From CANHBY01 sp046342195 (GTDB lineage: Bacteria > Pseudomonadota > Gammaproteobacteria > Burkholderiales > Burkholderiaceae_C), in NCBI GenBank assembly GCA_046342195.1, contig JBKDQE010000038.1, positions 1 through 64,000 of the forward strand: a stretch of 64,000 nucleotides of DNA, in the 5' to 3' direction. Made by a program: the position numbers and the translations under genes. Shown here piece after piece: positions 45,536 through 53,479 of the stretch. The notes under the pieces were generated by a model, which made no database searches, was not told the origin of the DNA, and saw nothing but the letters and a program-made list of their open reading frames with translations. Every line of letters begins with the position of its first letter. Position 1 is the stretch's first letter.

Positions 45536-45714
45536 GCACGGTTTGGCCCAGCTGGTCAGATTTTTGGGCCATGGGCGGGTATGCCCTGTATGTTTGGGGG
45601 TCTTTTGGGGTCACAGCCTTGGTCATTATCATTGAGCTTTGGCTGCTGCGCCGATCACAGCAACCATTGAAGAACCCCCAAAATCCTGATTCAAGCAATT
45701 CCATCCATCCCTGA
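45532..45714 (+). CDS. ccmD: heme exporter protein CcmD
   Basis: A 60-residue membrane protein: MSTVWPSWSDFWAMGGYALY, one membrane span, then a basic RR segment. CcmD stabilises the CcmC-CcmE heme complex and aids release of holo-CcmE. Size, the MGGYA.YVW motif, membrane topology and ATGA overlap with ccmC all fit. Confidence 0.88.
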   Translation: MSTVWPSWSDFWAMGGYALYVWGSFGVTALVIIIELWLLRRSQQPLKNPQNPDSSNSIHP

Positions 45715-45757
45715 AATCGGTTCCACTGCCAATTTGTGTGTCAATACAAGCTCCGAG

Positions 45758-46846
45758 CTACACGCCCAATCGGGCCAGACGACGCCGGACGAGCCAATTT
45801 TTAAGTTTCCAGGCCCAGCGGCCATCAATAGACCATTGACGCCAAGACACAATGGCACGACAGTCTGCGCAATCCAGGAAATTCAGAGAAGTTTGTCTGG
45901 GAACATCCCGAACGAGAACACCCGTAGACACCATGCGCCGCAGATTGATAGCGAGAGTGCGCATCACGCTCTCAGAACTGCGAGAAATTTCGCTCAAAAA
46001 GTCCATTCTCACAGCCAGCTCACCCACCGCAAAAACTCCCGGATGCGAACTGCTTTGCAAGGTGGGGCCGGTCAAGGCAAAGCCGCGCGTATCAAGCGCC
46101 AAGCCGCTCTGGGCCAACCACCCGGGAGGGTCAGAGTCCCAAGCAGCAATCGGAGCATCACACACCAAGCGCCCCCCACCACGCAAGAGAACATGCGAGA
46201 CAGTAATTTTGGTGCAAGCTTCTTCGATCAGCGTCACACCCAGGCGGCGAAGCGCTGCTCGACAGGCCTGGCGAACGGGTTCAACCTGACCAGGCAGGAT
46301 TTCACTGACACCCGTCACCAGACTGACACGGGCCCGCGCCATAAAGCGAAATTGAAGAGCCATGGCCAGTTCAGCTGCATGGGTTCCGGCGCCAAGCACC
46401 ACAATACTCAAGGGTTTTTCAGCGGCCAACAGAAGCAAACCGCCCCACAACTTGATGAAATGCTCTACGGGACGGACAAACAGCGCATAAGTCCGGGCCC
46501 CTGGAATCAAATCACGGTTCATTGAGGGGCCAGGGTCCAGGCTGAGCACATCGTAGCCAATAACACGGCCATCCGTCAGGCTCAAAGTTCGTTCTGAGGC
46601 ATTCAATCTGGCAGCCTGAGACTGAACAAACTGCACATTCGCCGCCTGAGCCAGATCAGGCAATGAGAGCCCGAATTCTGTCATTGCTTCATGGCCCGCC
46701 ACAGCAGCCGGCAACATAAGCTCAAAAGGGGGTTGCTGAAAGGGTGCAATCATGGTCGCATGTGCATTCGCCAAACCTGATCGGGCCAGAGAACGGAGAA
46801 ACTGAACATGCGCCGGGCCACCACCCAACAAAAGAAGATGTTTCAT
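45758..46846 (-). CDS. FAD/NAD(P)-dependent oxidoreductase of the SelD-associated type
   Basis: A 362-residue flavoprotein. The N-terminal dinucleotide motif LLLLGGGPAHVQFLRSL begins at residue 4; a second Rossmann motif VVLGAGTHAAELAMAL lies near 152; GVFAVGELA near 272 is the FAD-closing motif. The pattern, including the C-terminal KLKNW..RR end, resembles the pyridine nucleotide-disulfide oxidoreductase family that is fused to or found with selenide water dikinase (SelD). No selD or other selenium gene is visible here, so substrate is unknown. It lacks a redox CxxxxC. Confidence 0.75.
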   Translation of the reverse strand: MKHLLLLGGGPAHVQFLRSLARSGLANAHATMIAPFQQPPFELMLPAAVAGHEAMTEFGLSLPDLAQAANVQFVQSQAARLNASERTLSLTDGRVIGYDVLSLDPGPSMNRDLIPGARTYALFVRPVEHFIKLWGGLLLLAAEKPLSIVVLGAGTHAAELAMALQFRFMARARVSLVTGVSEILPGQVEPVRQACRAALRRLGVTLIEEACTKITVSHVLLRGGGRLVCDAPIAAWDSDPPGWLAQSGLALDTRGFALTGPTLQSSSHPGVFAVGELAVRMDFLSEISRSSESVMRTLAINLRRMVSTGVLVRDVPRQTSLNFLDCADCRAIVSWRQWSIDGRWAWKLKNWLVRRRLARLGV

Positions 46847-47340
46847 GAAATCAAACGAGGAACTCGTTTTTCAGGTCAAACCCATTTGTCCACTCGCTTG
46901 AAAACTTCGCTCGCGAATGCAGGTCAATGCTCAATAAAACGACATTGTCGCCAATTACCGTCATGTTGGCGATGCAATCCCGATTCACCACAACGGTAAA
47001 TTCAGGTTCCAATGACAGCCCTCTTTGAACACTTATTCGTGCCGCATCTTGAAACCCCTTGTCGCAAAAAAATCTATTGGAAACCCCCTTTAAAGCCAAA
47101 TAAAATGGGCTGCTCTGGTTGGCTTTGCCTTGCCTTGGCCGCAAATAATCCCTTCGCAACAGGGCTCTCAAAAAAACCGGGCGGCACAACTTTGATCCTT
47201 TGCAAACTTCATGAATATATGCCATGAACCCAAATCAGAGTTTGTGATCTCATCAATGGGGTCAACACTACGAAAATATAAAGGCAATAACCACATCAAA
47301 TCGACCGCTTTTTTTGTTTTCATCGGCACCAGGACTATCC
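46847..47340. other. intergenic region with one strong dyad, no supportable gene
   Basis: About 490 bp between divergent genes. TCGCCAA (46948-46954) and TTGGCGA (46966-46972), with further pairing outside, form a stem with an 11-nt loop. A minus-strand open frame (46851-47225) ends 4 bp before the oxidoreductase start but has no ribosome binding site or recognisable content. AGGA near 47329 serves the TPR gene. Confidence 0.4.
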
Positions 47341-49215
47341 ATGCACGTTTTTCTTCGCCCTCGGGCTGACTCCCCATCCACGTCAACTCGACAGAATCAG
47401 GCTCCAAGTCCGAGGTGGGCGATATGTTTTTATGCTCTTGTATATTGTGTGGGCTTGGGCTTGGGAAGCCCTGCAGCCATGGCGCTAACGCCTGCCAAAG
47501 AGCCGCTCTTTTTAAGGGTTCCCAGCCTTGAGGAGGAAGTCTTATTTGAAGTTCTCACAGGCGAAATGGAGTTGCGTCGCGGTCAACCTGAGTTGGCCAT
47601 GCGCAGCCTCGCCAGCGCAGCACGAAAAACAAAAAATGATGCGCTATTTCAACGAAGCACAGAAATTGCTTTGCAATGGGGGCAAGGTGTCAAGCCCCTG
47701 GAAGCCGCGCTGGGTATGGCTCAATCATGGCAATCAGCCATGCCACATTCAAACCTTGCCCCTCGATATGTGGTTGACATTTTATTACGGCTTGGTCGTG
47801 GCACAGAAGCCATTGAGCCCATGACCAGGCTGCTCAAGTCTGCCTCAGTGGCTGATCGTGTGAAATGGATCAGCGAAATTCCCCGCCTCTTCGGAACCGC
47901 CGGGCAGCCCGAAAAAATGGCGCGACTCTTGCAAACCGCCTTAAAACCCTATGCTGATACCCTCGACACAGGCGTGGCTGTTGATGTCGCCCTGGGCCGG
48001 CTCTGGTTGAATGCCAAGCAATACAACCGCGCCTTTGAACACGCGCTCAAGGCGCATCAACTTGACCCCAGCGCCACAGACCCGGCCATCCTGGCCATTG
48101 AACTCCTGAGCCTTGAGCCTACGGCTTCAATGATCGTTGATCGTCACCTGGAAAAAAAGCCCTCGCACATCGGCTTACGCATGGTGTATGCCAGGGCACT
48201 CTCTCTCGTTCAGCGCCACACCGAGGCTATTTCTCAGTTAACGTTCATCACACAATCACGCCCCGATCTCCCCGCACCATGGTTAATTTTGGGTGCTCTG
48301 CATCTTGACCTCAGCCATGCCAAAGAAGCCATCATTGCGTTTCAAACTCACCTGGATCGGCTTAACAACCCGAGCAAACCAGCCCCCCTGATTCTTGAAG
48401 GCCTGCCAGAGGCTACCGTCAATTTTGATGACCAAGATCGTTCCCTTGAAGAAAACCGCCAAAAAACTTGGTTGCTACTGGCCCAAGCTGCCGAACAACT
48501 CGGAGACCAAGCCTCTGCACAGGCCTGGCTGGATAAGGTCGATGATCCCCGTCTTGTGCGTGACGTTGTTGAGCGGCAAGTGGCCATCCTGGCCAAGCAA
48601 GGCAAAGTGGAAGAGGCACGCCAGCGGATTCAAAATTTAGGGTCTCAGCAAGCCGATGACCGAACCAAAGTTCTTCTGGAAGCCTTCTTGCTGCGTGAAG
48701 CCAAAAACTGGCCTGAAGCGCAAAAAGTTCTGCGCAATGCCAACGAGCGAATTTCCAACGACACCGATCTGCTCTACGAACAGGCCATGGTCGAGGAAAA
48801 ACTCAATAAATTGGGCCCCATGGAGCACTTGCTGCGCCACATAATCAGGCTGAAACCTGACCATTACAATGCACTCAATGCCCTTGGTTACACACTGGCA
48901 GATCGAGGTATCCGCCTCCCCGAAGCCAAACGCCTGATTCAACAAGCGCTTCAATGGTCACCCCAGAACCCTTTCATTCTCGACAGTATGGGCTGGGTTG
49001 AATTCCGCATGGGTAACCACAAGGAAGCTTTGCGCCTCCTGCGTCTGGCCTACAAATCGCGCCCGGACACTGAAATCAATGCGCATTTGGGAGAGGTTCT
49101 GTGGGTGATGGGCCAACGTCAGGAAGCTTTACAAATTTGGAGAGAAGGCCTCAAGCGAGACCCTCAAAATCAGCTTCTGCAAGCCACCTTGATGCGGCTG
49201 AAGGTCAAGCCATGA
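47341..49215 (+). CDS. tetratricopeptide-repeat protein, probably periplasmic or membrane-anchored
   Basis: A 624-residue protein with an N-terminal hydrophobic segment (ICFYALVYCVGLGLGSPAAM) that could be a signal peptide or anchor, then many TPR helices to the C-terminus; the clearest repeats lie near the end (YNALNALGYTLADRGIRLPE, PFILDSMGWVEFRMGNHKEA). Such proteins upstream of lolB are common in betaproteobacteria and are thought to scaffold envelope assembly. The stop overlaps the lolB start by ATGA. Exact function unknown. Start ATG 47341 has AGGA at 8 nt. Confidence 0.82.
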   Translation: MHVFLRPRADSPSTSTRQNQAPSPRWAICFYALVYCVGLGLGSPAAMALTPAKEPLFLRVPSLEEEVLFEVLTGEMELRRGQPELAMRSLASAARKTKNDALFQRSTEIALQWGQGVKPLEAALGMAQSWQSAMPHSNLAPRYVVDILLRLGRGTEAIEPMTRLLKSASVADRVKWISEIPRLFGTAGQPEKMARLLQTALKPYADTLDTGVAVDVALGRLWLNAKQYNRAFEHALKAHQLDPSATDPAILAIELLSLEPTASMIVDRHLEKKPSHIGLRMVYARALSLVQRHTEAISQLTFITQSRPDLPAPWLILGALHLDLSHAKEAIIAFQTHLDRLNNPSKPAPLILEGLPEATVNFDDQDRSLEENRQKTWLLLAQAAEQLGDQASAQAWLDKVDDPRLVRDVVERQVAILAKQGKVEEARQRIQNLGSQQADDRTKVLLEAFLLREAKNWPEAQKVLRNANERISNDTDLLYEQAMVEEKLNKLGPMEHLLRHIIRLKPDHYNALNALGYTLADRGIRLPEAKRLIQQALQWSPQNPFILDSMGWVEFRMGNHKEALRLLRLAYKSRPDTEINAHLGEVLWVMGQRQEALQIWREGLKRDPQNQLLQATLMRLKVKP

Positions 49216-49787
49216 TCCCAGCCCGGCCCAAGGCCGGCACGAAAAGCAAGATACTCCTGCCATTCATGGCATGTTTGTTTTTGGCCGCCTGCGCATCCCC
49301 CATGCCCCCGCTGGCCTCATCAGCCCCTAAAGATGCCCTAATGATGCTGTCAGGAAAAATCTCAGTCCGTATAGACGCCCTCAATGATCGCCCACCTCAC
49401 AGCATCGTTGCGCTTTTTGATCTGCAAAGCACCGATGGCCAATCGGGGCAACTCGAGCTGTCCAGCCCTCTCGGAACCCTCCTGGGCCGAGCCTCCTGGA
49501 GCCCGGGTCAAGTCCGGCTGACCACCCCCAACAGGGAGTCTATTTACCCCGATCTTCCTGCACTCAGCCAAGATCTTTTAGGCGAAAAAGTGCCCATTGA
49601 AGCCTTATCTGACTGGCTGAACGGTCGCCCTTGGCCCATGGCCTACAGCTCGCCACTGCCCCCCCCCGGACGCGGTTTCAGTCAACTTGATTGGTTGATC
49701 AGGCTCGATCGGGAAACTGAAGGCATCATTTTGGCCGAGCGCGCCTCTGCCCCGGCCATCACCGTCATCGCCCGACTGATTCGCTAA
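49212..49787 (+). CDS. lolB: outer membrane lipoprotein LolB
   Basis: LolB (191 aa) receives lipoproteins from LolA and inserts them in the outer membrane. The lipoprotein signal peptide ends LLPFMACLFLAAC, the Cys being the lipidation site; residue +2 is Ala, so not an inner-membrane retention signal. The body has the LSGKISVRI start and DWLNGRPWP block of the LolB fold. Position between the TPR gene and ispE is the standard betaproteobacterial one. Confidence 0.9.
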   Translation: MIPARPKAGTKSKILLPFMACLFLAACASPMPPLASSAPKDALMMLSGKISVRIDALNDRPPHSIVALFDLQSTDGQSGQLELSSPLGTLLGRASWSPGQVRLTTPNRESIYPDLPALSQDLLGEKVPIEALSDWLNGRPWPMAYSSPLPPPGRGFSQLDWLIRLDRETEGIILAERASAPAITVIARLIR

Positions 49788-49802
49788 CTCAGCGCCAGCA
49801 GC

Positions 49803-50702
49803 ATGCCCCTTCAACGTCTTTATGATGTACCCGCCCCCGCCAAGCTCAACCTGTTTCTACACTTGGTAGGCAAGCGCCCTGATGGCTACCATCTGCTCCA
49901 ATCGGTCTTTGCTCTCCTTGATTGGCAAGATACTCTGCACTTTGATCTTCGCCATGATGGCCAGCTCTCTCGTGAAGACCTCACAACCCCCTTGCCTGAA
50001 GATGACCTGTGCCTCAGAGCTGCTCGCACACTGCAATCGGCCAGCGGCACCCATCATGGTGCCCACATCGGTATTCACAAACAGCTGCCCAGTGGTGCGG
50101 GGTTGGGCGGCGGAAGTTCAGATGCCGCCACCACTCTCTTGGCGCTCAATCGTTTATGGGGCTTGAATTGGCCCCGCCAGCAACTTCAAAAACTGGCCCT
50201 CAGCCTGGGGGCTGATGTGCCTTTTTTTGTCGGTGGCCACAATGCCTGGGTCGAGGGCATTGGAGAGCATCTCACCCCCATCCCTCTGAAATCCCAACGC
50301 TTTGTCGTGATCAAACCACCCACCGGCGCACAAACCCACCATGTTTTCAGCAGCCCCCTCTTGGCGATACGCTCAGACCCTGCTACAATCAAAGACTTTC
50401 TTGCGCAACAAAGCAAACAAAGCATTCAGCAAAGCACTGTTAATTGGGCTGAAAATGATCTGCAAGCCGCCGCCGAATCGGTTTGCCCAGACATTTCCAA
50501 AGCCTATCAACAGTTGTTGTCCCGTTTTGGTCATGCCCACATGACTGGCTCAGGTAGCGCTGTGTTTGCGCGGTTGGGCAAGGAACACAATTGCAGCACT
50601 CCGGCTGTCAACATCTGGATAAAATCTTTACCGGCTGGTTGGGTGGGTCGAGTGTGCATCAGTCAAAGTACCCATCCCCTTCTGGGCTGGGCCTCTGACT
50701 GA
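49803..50702 (+). CDS. ispE: 4-diphosphocytidyl-2-C-methyl-D-erythritol kinase
   Basis: IspE (299 aa), a GHMP kinase, phosphorylates CDP-ME in the MEP isoprenoid pathway. It has the substrate motif APAKLNLFLHLVGKRPDGYH, the ATP loop LPSGAGLGGGSSDAA and the C-terminal MTGSGSAVFA. It starts 15 bp after lolB and is followed by a hairpin and tRNA-Gln. Confidence 0.96.
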   Translation: MPLQRLYDVPAPAKLNLFLHLVGKRPDGYHLLQSVFALLDWQDTLHFDLRHDGQLSREDLTTPLPEDDLCLRAARTLQSASGTHHGAHIGIHKQLPSGAGLGGGSSDAATTLLALNRLWGLNWPRQQLQKLALSLGADVPFFVGGHNAWVEGIGEHLTPIPLKSQRFVVIKPPTGAQTHHVFSSPLLAIRSDPATIKDFLAQQSKQSIQQSTVNWAENDLQAAAESVCPDISKAYQQLLSRFGHAHMTGSGSAVFARLGKEHNCSTPAVNIWIKSLPAGWVGRVCISQSTHPLLGWASD

Positions 50703-50721
50703 GCAAGCTTCAAGTCAGCGG

Positions 50722-50749
50722 CGTGGTTCCTTTAGGTTCCACGTTTTTG
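50722..50749 (+). terminator. hairpin with T-run between ispE and tRNA-Gln
   Basis: CGTGG..CC-TTTA-GG..CCACG followed by TTTTT forms a terminator-like hairpin with a 2x2 internal mismatch. It ends one base before the tRNA 5' end, leaving no room for a promoter after it. Either it only partly terminates or it is a processing structure in an ispE-tRNA transcript. Confidence 0.55.
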
Positions 50750-50750
50750 T

Positions 50751-50827
50751 AGGGGAGTCGCCAAGTTGGTTAAGGCATCGGATTTTGATTCCGACATTCG
50801 AGGGTTCGAATCCTTCCTCCCCTGCCA
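50751..50827 (+). tRNA. tRNA-Gln (anticodon TTG)
   Basis: Cloverleaf folds cleanly: acceptor AGGGGAG/CTCCCCT, anticodon stem TCGGA/TCCGA with loop TTTTGAT giving anticodon TTG, T-arm loop TTCGAAT, discriminator G and encoded CCA (50825-50827). It lies between ispE and prs as in many betaproteobacteria. Confidence 0.96.
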
Positions 50828-50995
50828 GTTTTCCTGACGGGTCGCAAGTTGTCAGGCTCAGTCACTTACGGTCCGCATGCTTCAATCAGCCTGCCTTCTT
50901 GATGGCCTCCATTTGCCCCGATCTGTTCCTATCTGTCTGGTTGATTGCCTTGGCCCAGGACATAAACCCGCCTCAAGTTTTTCGCCGGAGAACCC

Positions 50996-51958
50996 ATGCT
51001 TTTGAATACGCTACTGTTCACAGGTAACGCCAATCCGGCCCTCGCCCAAGAAATGGCTTCCCACCTCGGCGTTGAACTTGGCAAGGCCTCTGTGGGTCGC
51101 TTTTCTGATGGCGAAGTTGCTGTCGAAATTCAGCAAAATGTGCGAGCCCGAGACACTTTCGTTGTGCAACCCACCTGCGCGCCGACCAATGAAAACCTCA
51201 TGGAGCTCTGCATCATGGTTGACGCCCTGAAGCGCGCATCCGCACGCCGCGTCACCGCCGTGATCCCCTACTATGGTTATGCCCGCCAAGATCGCCGTCC
51301 GCGCTCTACGCGTGTTCCTATCAGTGCCAAGGTCGTGGCCAATATGCTGGAAGCCGTCGGCGTAGAACGTCTCCTGACCATGGATCTCCACGCGGACCAA
51401 ATTCAAGGCTTCTTCGACATTCCCGTCGACAACATTTATGCCTCCCCGGTTTTGTTGGCAGACCTGCAAAACAAGCAATACCAAAACCTGGTTGTGATCT
51501 CTCCTGATGTCGGGGGAGTGGTGCGTGCCAGGGCCTTAGCCAAGCAACTCAGCTGTGAACTGGCCATCATTGACAAGCGCCGCCCAAAGGCCAATGTGTC
51601 TGAAGTCATGCACATCATTGGCGATATTGAAGGCCGCAACTGCGTCATCATGGACGACATGATCGACACCGCCGGCACCTTGGTCAAAGCCGCCGAAGTC
51701 CTCAAAGAGCGAGGCGCAAAAAGCGTTTACGCCTACTGTACGCATGCTGTTTTTTCCGGCCCTGCCCTGGAACGTATCAGCAGCTCGGCCCTGGATGAAG
51801 TTGTCATCACCAACACCATTCCTCTAAGCGAAGCAGGCAAAAAGTGCCCGAAAGTGAGGCAATTGTCGGTGGCGTTTCTATTCGCCGAAACAATCCGCCG
51901 CATCTCTGACGGAGAATCTGTCACTTCACTCTTTGCCGAACAAAACAGCAACTTTTAA
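50996..51958 (+). CDS. prs: ribose-phosphate pyrophosphokinase
   Basis: Prs (320 aa) makes PRPP from ribose 5-phosphate and ATP for nucleotide, His and Trp synthesis. It has the class I pattern: FSDGEVAVEIQQNVRARDTF, the ATP-site YYGYARQDR and the PRPP loop VIMDDMIDTAGTL near 220. CGGAG lies 7 nt before the ATG. PyrR and PyrH in this window use or follow from its product. Confidence 0.97.
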   Translation: MLLNTLLFTGNANPALAQEMASHLGVELGKASVGRFSDGEVAVEIQQNVRARDTFVVQPTCAPTNENLMELCIMVDALKRASARRVTAVIPYYGYARQDRRPRSTRVPISAKVVANMLEAVGVERLLTMDLHADQIQGFFDIPVDNIYASPVLLADLQNKQYQNLVVISPDVGGVVRARALAKQLSCELAIIDKRRPKANVSEVMHIIGDIEGRNCVIMDDMIDTAGTLVKAAEVLKERGAKSVYAYCTHAVFSGPALERISSSALDEVVITNTIPLSEAGKKCPKVRQLSVAFLFAETIRRISDGESVTSLFAEQNSNF

Positions 51959-52062
51959 ACCAAAGAACCTGCAAAATCGATCATTGATCCCACTCAGCGG
52001 TTTTTCATGGCCCCCCCTCACTGCCATGCCCGCCACCCCGAGATGAAAATAAAGTAGAGTCT

Positions 52063-52181
52063 CTTCAGGCTCTCCAGCAAAGAGCCGAAGCAGACAGGCT
52101 GCGCCGCCTGTCTGTCATCGCTGCCGCAAGGCAATTATCCAAAACGCTTGGTCGCGAGCGTTTATTTTTTTGGAGTCAACC
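52063..52181 (+). promoter_or_regulatory. structured leader of rplY: three consecutive hairpins
   Basis: Hairpin 1 (52063-52090): CTTC-a-GGCTCT pairs with AGAGCC-GAAG. Hairpin 2 (52091-52114): CAGACAGGC pairs perfectly with GCCTGTCTG. Hairpin 3 (52142-52171) is terminator-like. The ribosome binding site GGAG (52172-52175) follows at once. The arrangement suggests attenuation or L25 autoregulation, which is inference; a prs terminator alone would not need three stems or sit this close to the start codon. Confidence 0.6.
52142..52171 (+). terminator. intrinsic-terminator-like hairpin adjoining the rplY ribosome binding site
   Basis: AAACGCT (52142-52148) pairs with AGCGTTT (52157-52163) and is followed by ATTTTTTT. 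It ends one base before GGAG of rplY and 10 bases before its ATG, so rplY mRNA must read through it. Confidence 0.7.
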
Positions 52182-52826
52182 ATGAAATTCGTCGCCTTTG
52201 AGCGCACTCAGCAGGGGACCGGAGCGAGCCGCCGCCTGCGCCTTACCAATAAAGTTCCCGGTATCGTTTACGGAGCCGGTAAACCCACCATGATCGAACT
52301 TGATCACAACGCCCTGTTCTTTGCTCTGAAAAAAGAGGCCTTCCACTCTTCCATTCTGGAAATGGAACTCCAGGGCAAAACCGAAAAAGTCCTTCTGCGC
52401 GACCACCAACTTCACCCCTTCCGTCCCCTGGTTTTGCACATTGATTTTCAACGTGTTGATGCCACTACCAAAATTTCCAAGAAGGTTCCTCTGCACTTCG
52501 TGAACGAGGAAAACTCACCCGCAGTCAAGCTCGATAAAGCCTTGATCAACAAAGTGGTCACGGAACTTCAGGTCGAATGCCTGGCGTCGGAACTCCCCGA
52601 ATTCATCACCATCGATTTAGCCCATCTCGCGAAAGGCCAGTCTTTGCATGTCAATGACGTTACCTTGCCGGCAGGCTTGAAAGTGGTCTTGCACGGCAGG
52701 AAAAATCCGGTATTGGTGTCGGTGTCAGAAGCCGCCGCCGAGGAAGAAGCCGCTCCCGCCCCTGTCGCAGCTCCAGCCGCCCCCGCCAACAAAGGCAAGA
52801 AAAGCGAAAAGCAAAATAAAAAGTAA
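52182..52826 (+). CDS. rplY: 50S ribosomal protein L25 (long, TL5/CTC type)
   Basis: The 214-residue protein binds 5S rRNA. It is the long form with the N-terminal L25 domain (about 1-95, with IVYGAGKPTMIELDHNALFF) and a C-terminal beta domain, followed by an Ala/Pro-rich, Lys-rich tail. GGAG lies 6 nt before ATG 52182; an in-frame TTG at 52170 is inside the hairpin. A pth gene, often next, is absent here. Confidence 0.94.
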   Translation: MKFVAFERTQQGTGASRRLRLTNKVPGIVYGAGKPTMIELDHNALFFALKKEAFHSSILEMELQGKTEKVLLRDHQLHPFRPLVLHIDFQRVDATTKISKKVPLHFVNEENSPAVKLDKALINKVVTELQVECLASELPEFITIDLAHLAKGQSLHVNDVTLPAGLKVVLHGRKNPVLVSVSEAAAEEEAAPAPVAAPAAPANKGKKSEKQNKK

Positions 52827-52835
52827 ACGCTTCTG

Positions 52836-52857
52836 CCCGTCCCTCTCCACGGACGGG
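52836..52857 (+). terminator. hairpin after rplY
   Basis: CCCGTCC and GGACGGG form a 7-bp GC-rich stem with loop CTCTCCAC, 10 bp after the rplY stop. There is only a weak T-run (TTAG) after it, so its strength as a terminator is doubtful. Confidence 0.5.
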
Positions 52858-53133
52858 TTAGCGAAGTCATCGGGCCCGGTCTACGCGGTGAATCAGGGCT
52901 ATTGCATGAGCTTTTTGCCTTATTCTGTGCTCATTGCACCCGCCCGCAACGATGCCGTCATGCTGCGCCTACGCCCAGCGTGACGGCGACAGTGCCATTG
53001 AGTCTGGGGGTCATGGCGACCGCAGAAAAAAGTTCCTGAAGTTTTCCTTTTTGTTTCAAGAAAGCAACCAGTTAGTCTCCGAAGCCTGATTGAATTATCA
53101 ACCAAGGAGAATGTTTTCGAAGGCAAGATCAGT

Positions 53134-53139
53134 TACAAT
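53134..53139 (+). promoter_or_regulatory. possible -10 box of the tRNA-Pro/tRNA-Arg promoter
   Basis: TACAAT lies 10 bp before the tRNA-Pro 5' end, at the distance expected for a transcript with a few leader bases. No good -35 is seen. Confidence 0.35.
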
Positions 53140-53148
53140 GGTTCCCCT

Positions 53149-53225
53149 CGGGGCGTAGCGCAGCCTGGTAGCGCAACTGGTTTGGGACCAGTAGGTCGTG
53201 AGTTCGAATCCCACCGCCCCGACCA
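53149..53225 (+). tRNA. tRNA-Pro (anticodon TGG)
   Basis: Acceptor CGGGGCG/CGCCCCG, anticodon stem ACTGG/CCAGT with loop TTTGGGA giving TGG, T-loop TTCGAAT, discriminator A and encoded CCA. Confidence 0.96.
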
Positions 53226-53254
53226 TTTTTTCATTCTTTCAGGCGTTTGCTTCA

Positions 53255-53331
53255 CTGTCCGTAGCTCAACTGGATAGAGCAGCTGCCTTCTAAGCAGCAG
53301 GTCGGGGGTTCGAGTCCCTCCGGGCAGGCCA
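53255..53331 (+). tRNA. tRNA-Arg (anticodon TCT)
   Basis: Acceptor CTGTCCG/CGGGCAG with one G-U pair, anticodon stem GCTGC/GCAGC with loop CTTCTAA giving TCT, T-loop TTCGAGT, discriminator G and encoded CCA. It lies 29 bp after tRNA-Pro and is probably co-transcribed. Confidence 0.95.
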
Positions 53332-53479
53332 AATTTTGCGCCCGCCCGCTTCGTCATTTTTGAATTCAGCCAAGCTTCACCCAAACCCTGCCCGAATTGC
53401 CCTGCAGCAGTGATCCTGATCTGATTTTTTCTGACAATTTTTGCTGCACTGCCTTCAGTCGAATGTCAGAATCTCATCC

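Larger units (their letters stand above)
52827..53148. other. spacer between rplY and tRNA-Pro
   Basis: About 320 bp without a supportable gene. It contains the hairpin at 52836-52857 and a second dyad, GCCGTCA (52954-52960) with TGACGGC (52981-52987) around a 20-nt loop. Part could be remnant repeat DNA. The tRNA promoter lies at its right end. Confidence 0.45.

Noticed and set aside
46851..47225. 124-codon open frame upstream of the FAD oxidoreductase
   Set aside because: No ribosome binding site, no recognisable content, and it spans a strong dyad. Kept as unannotated spacer.
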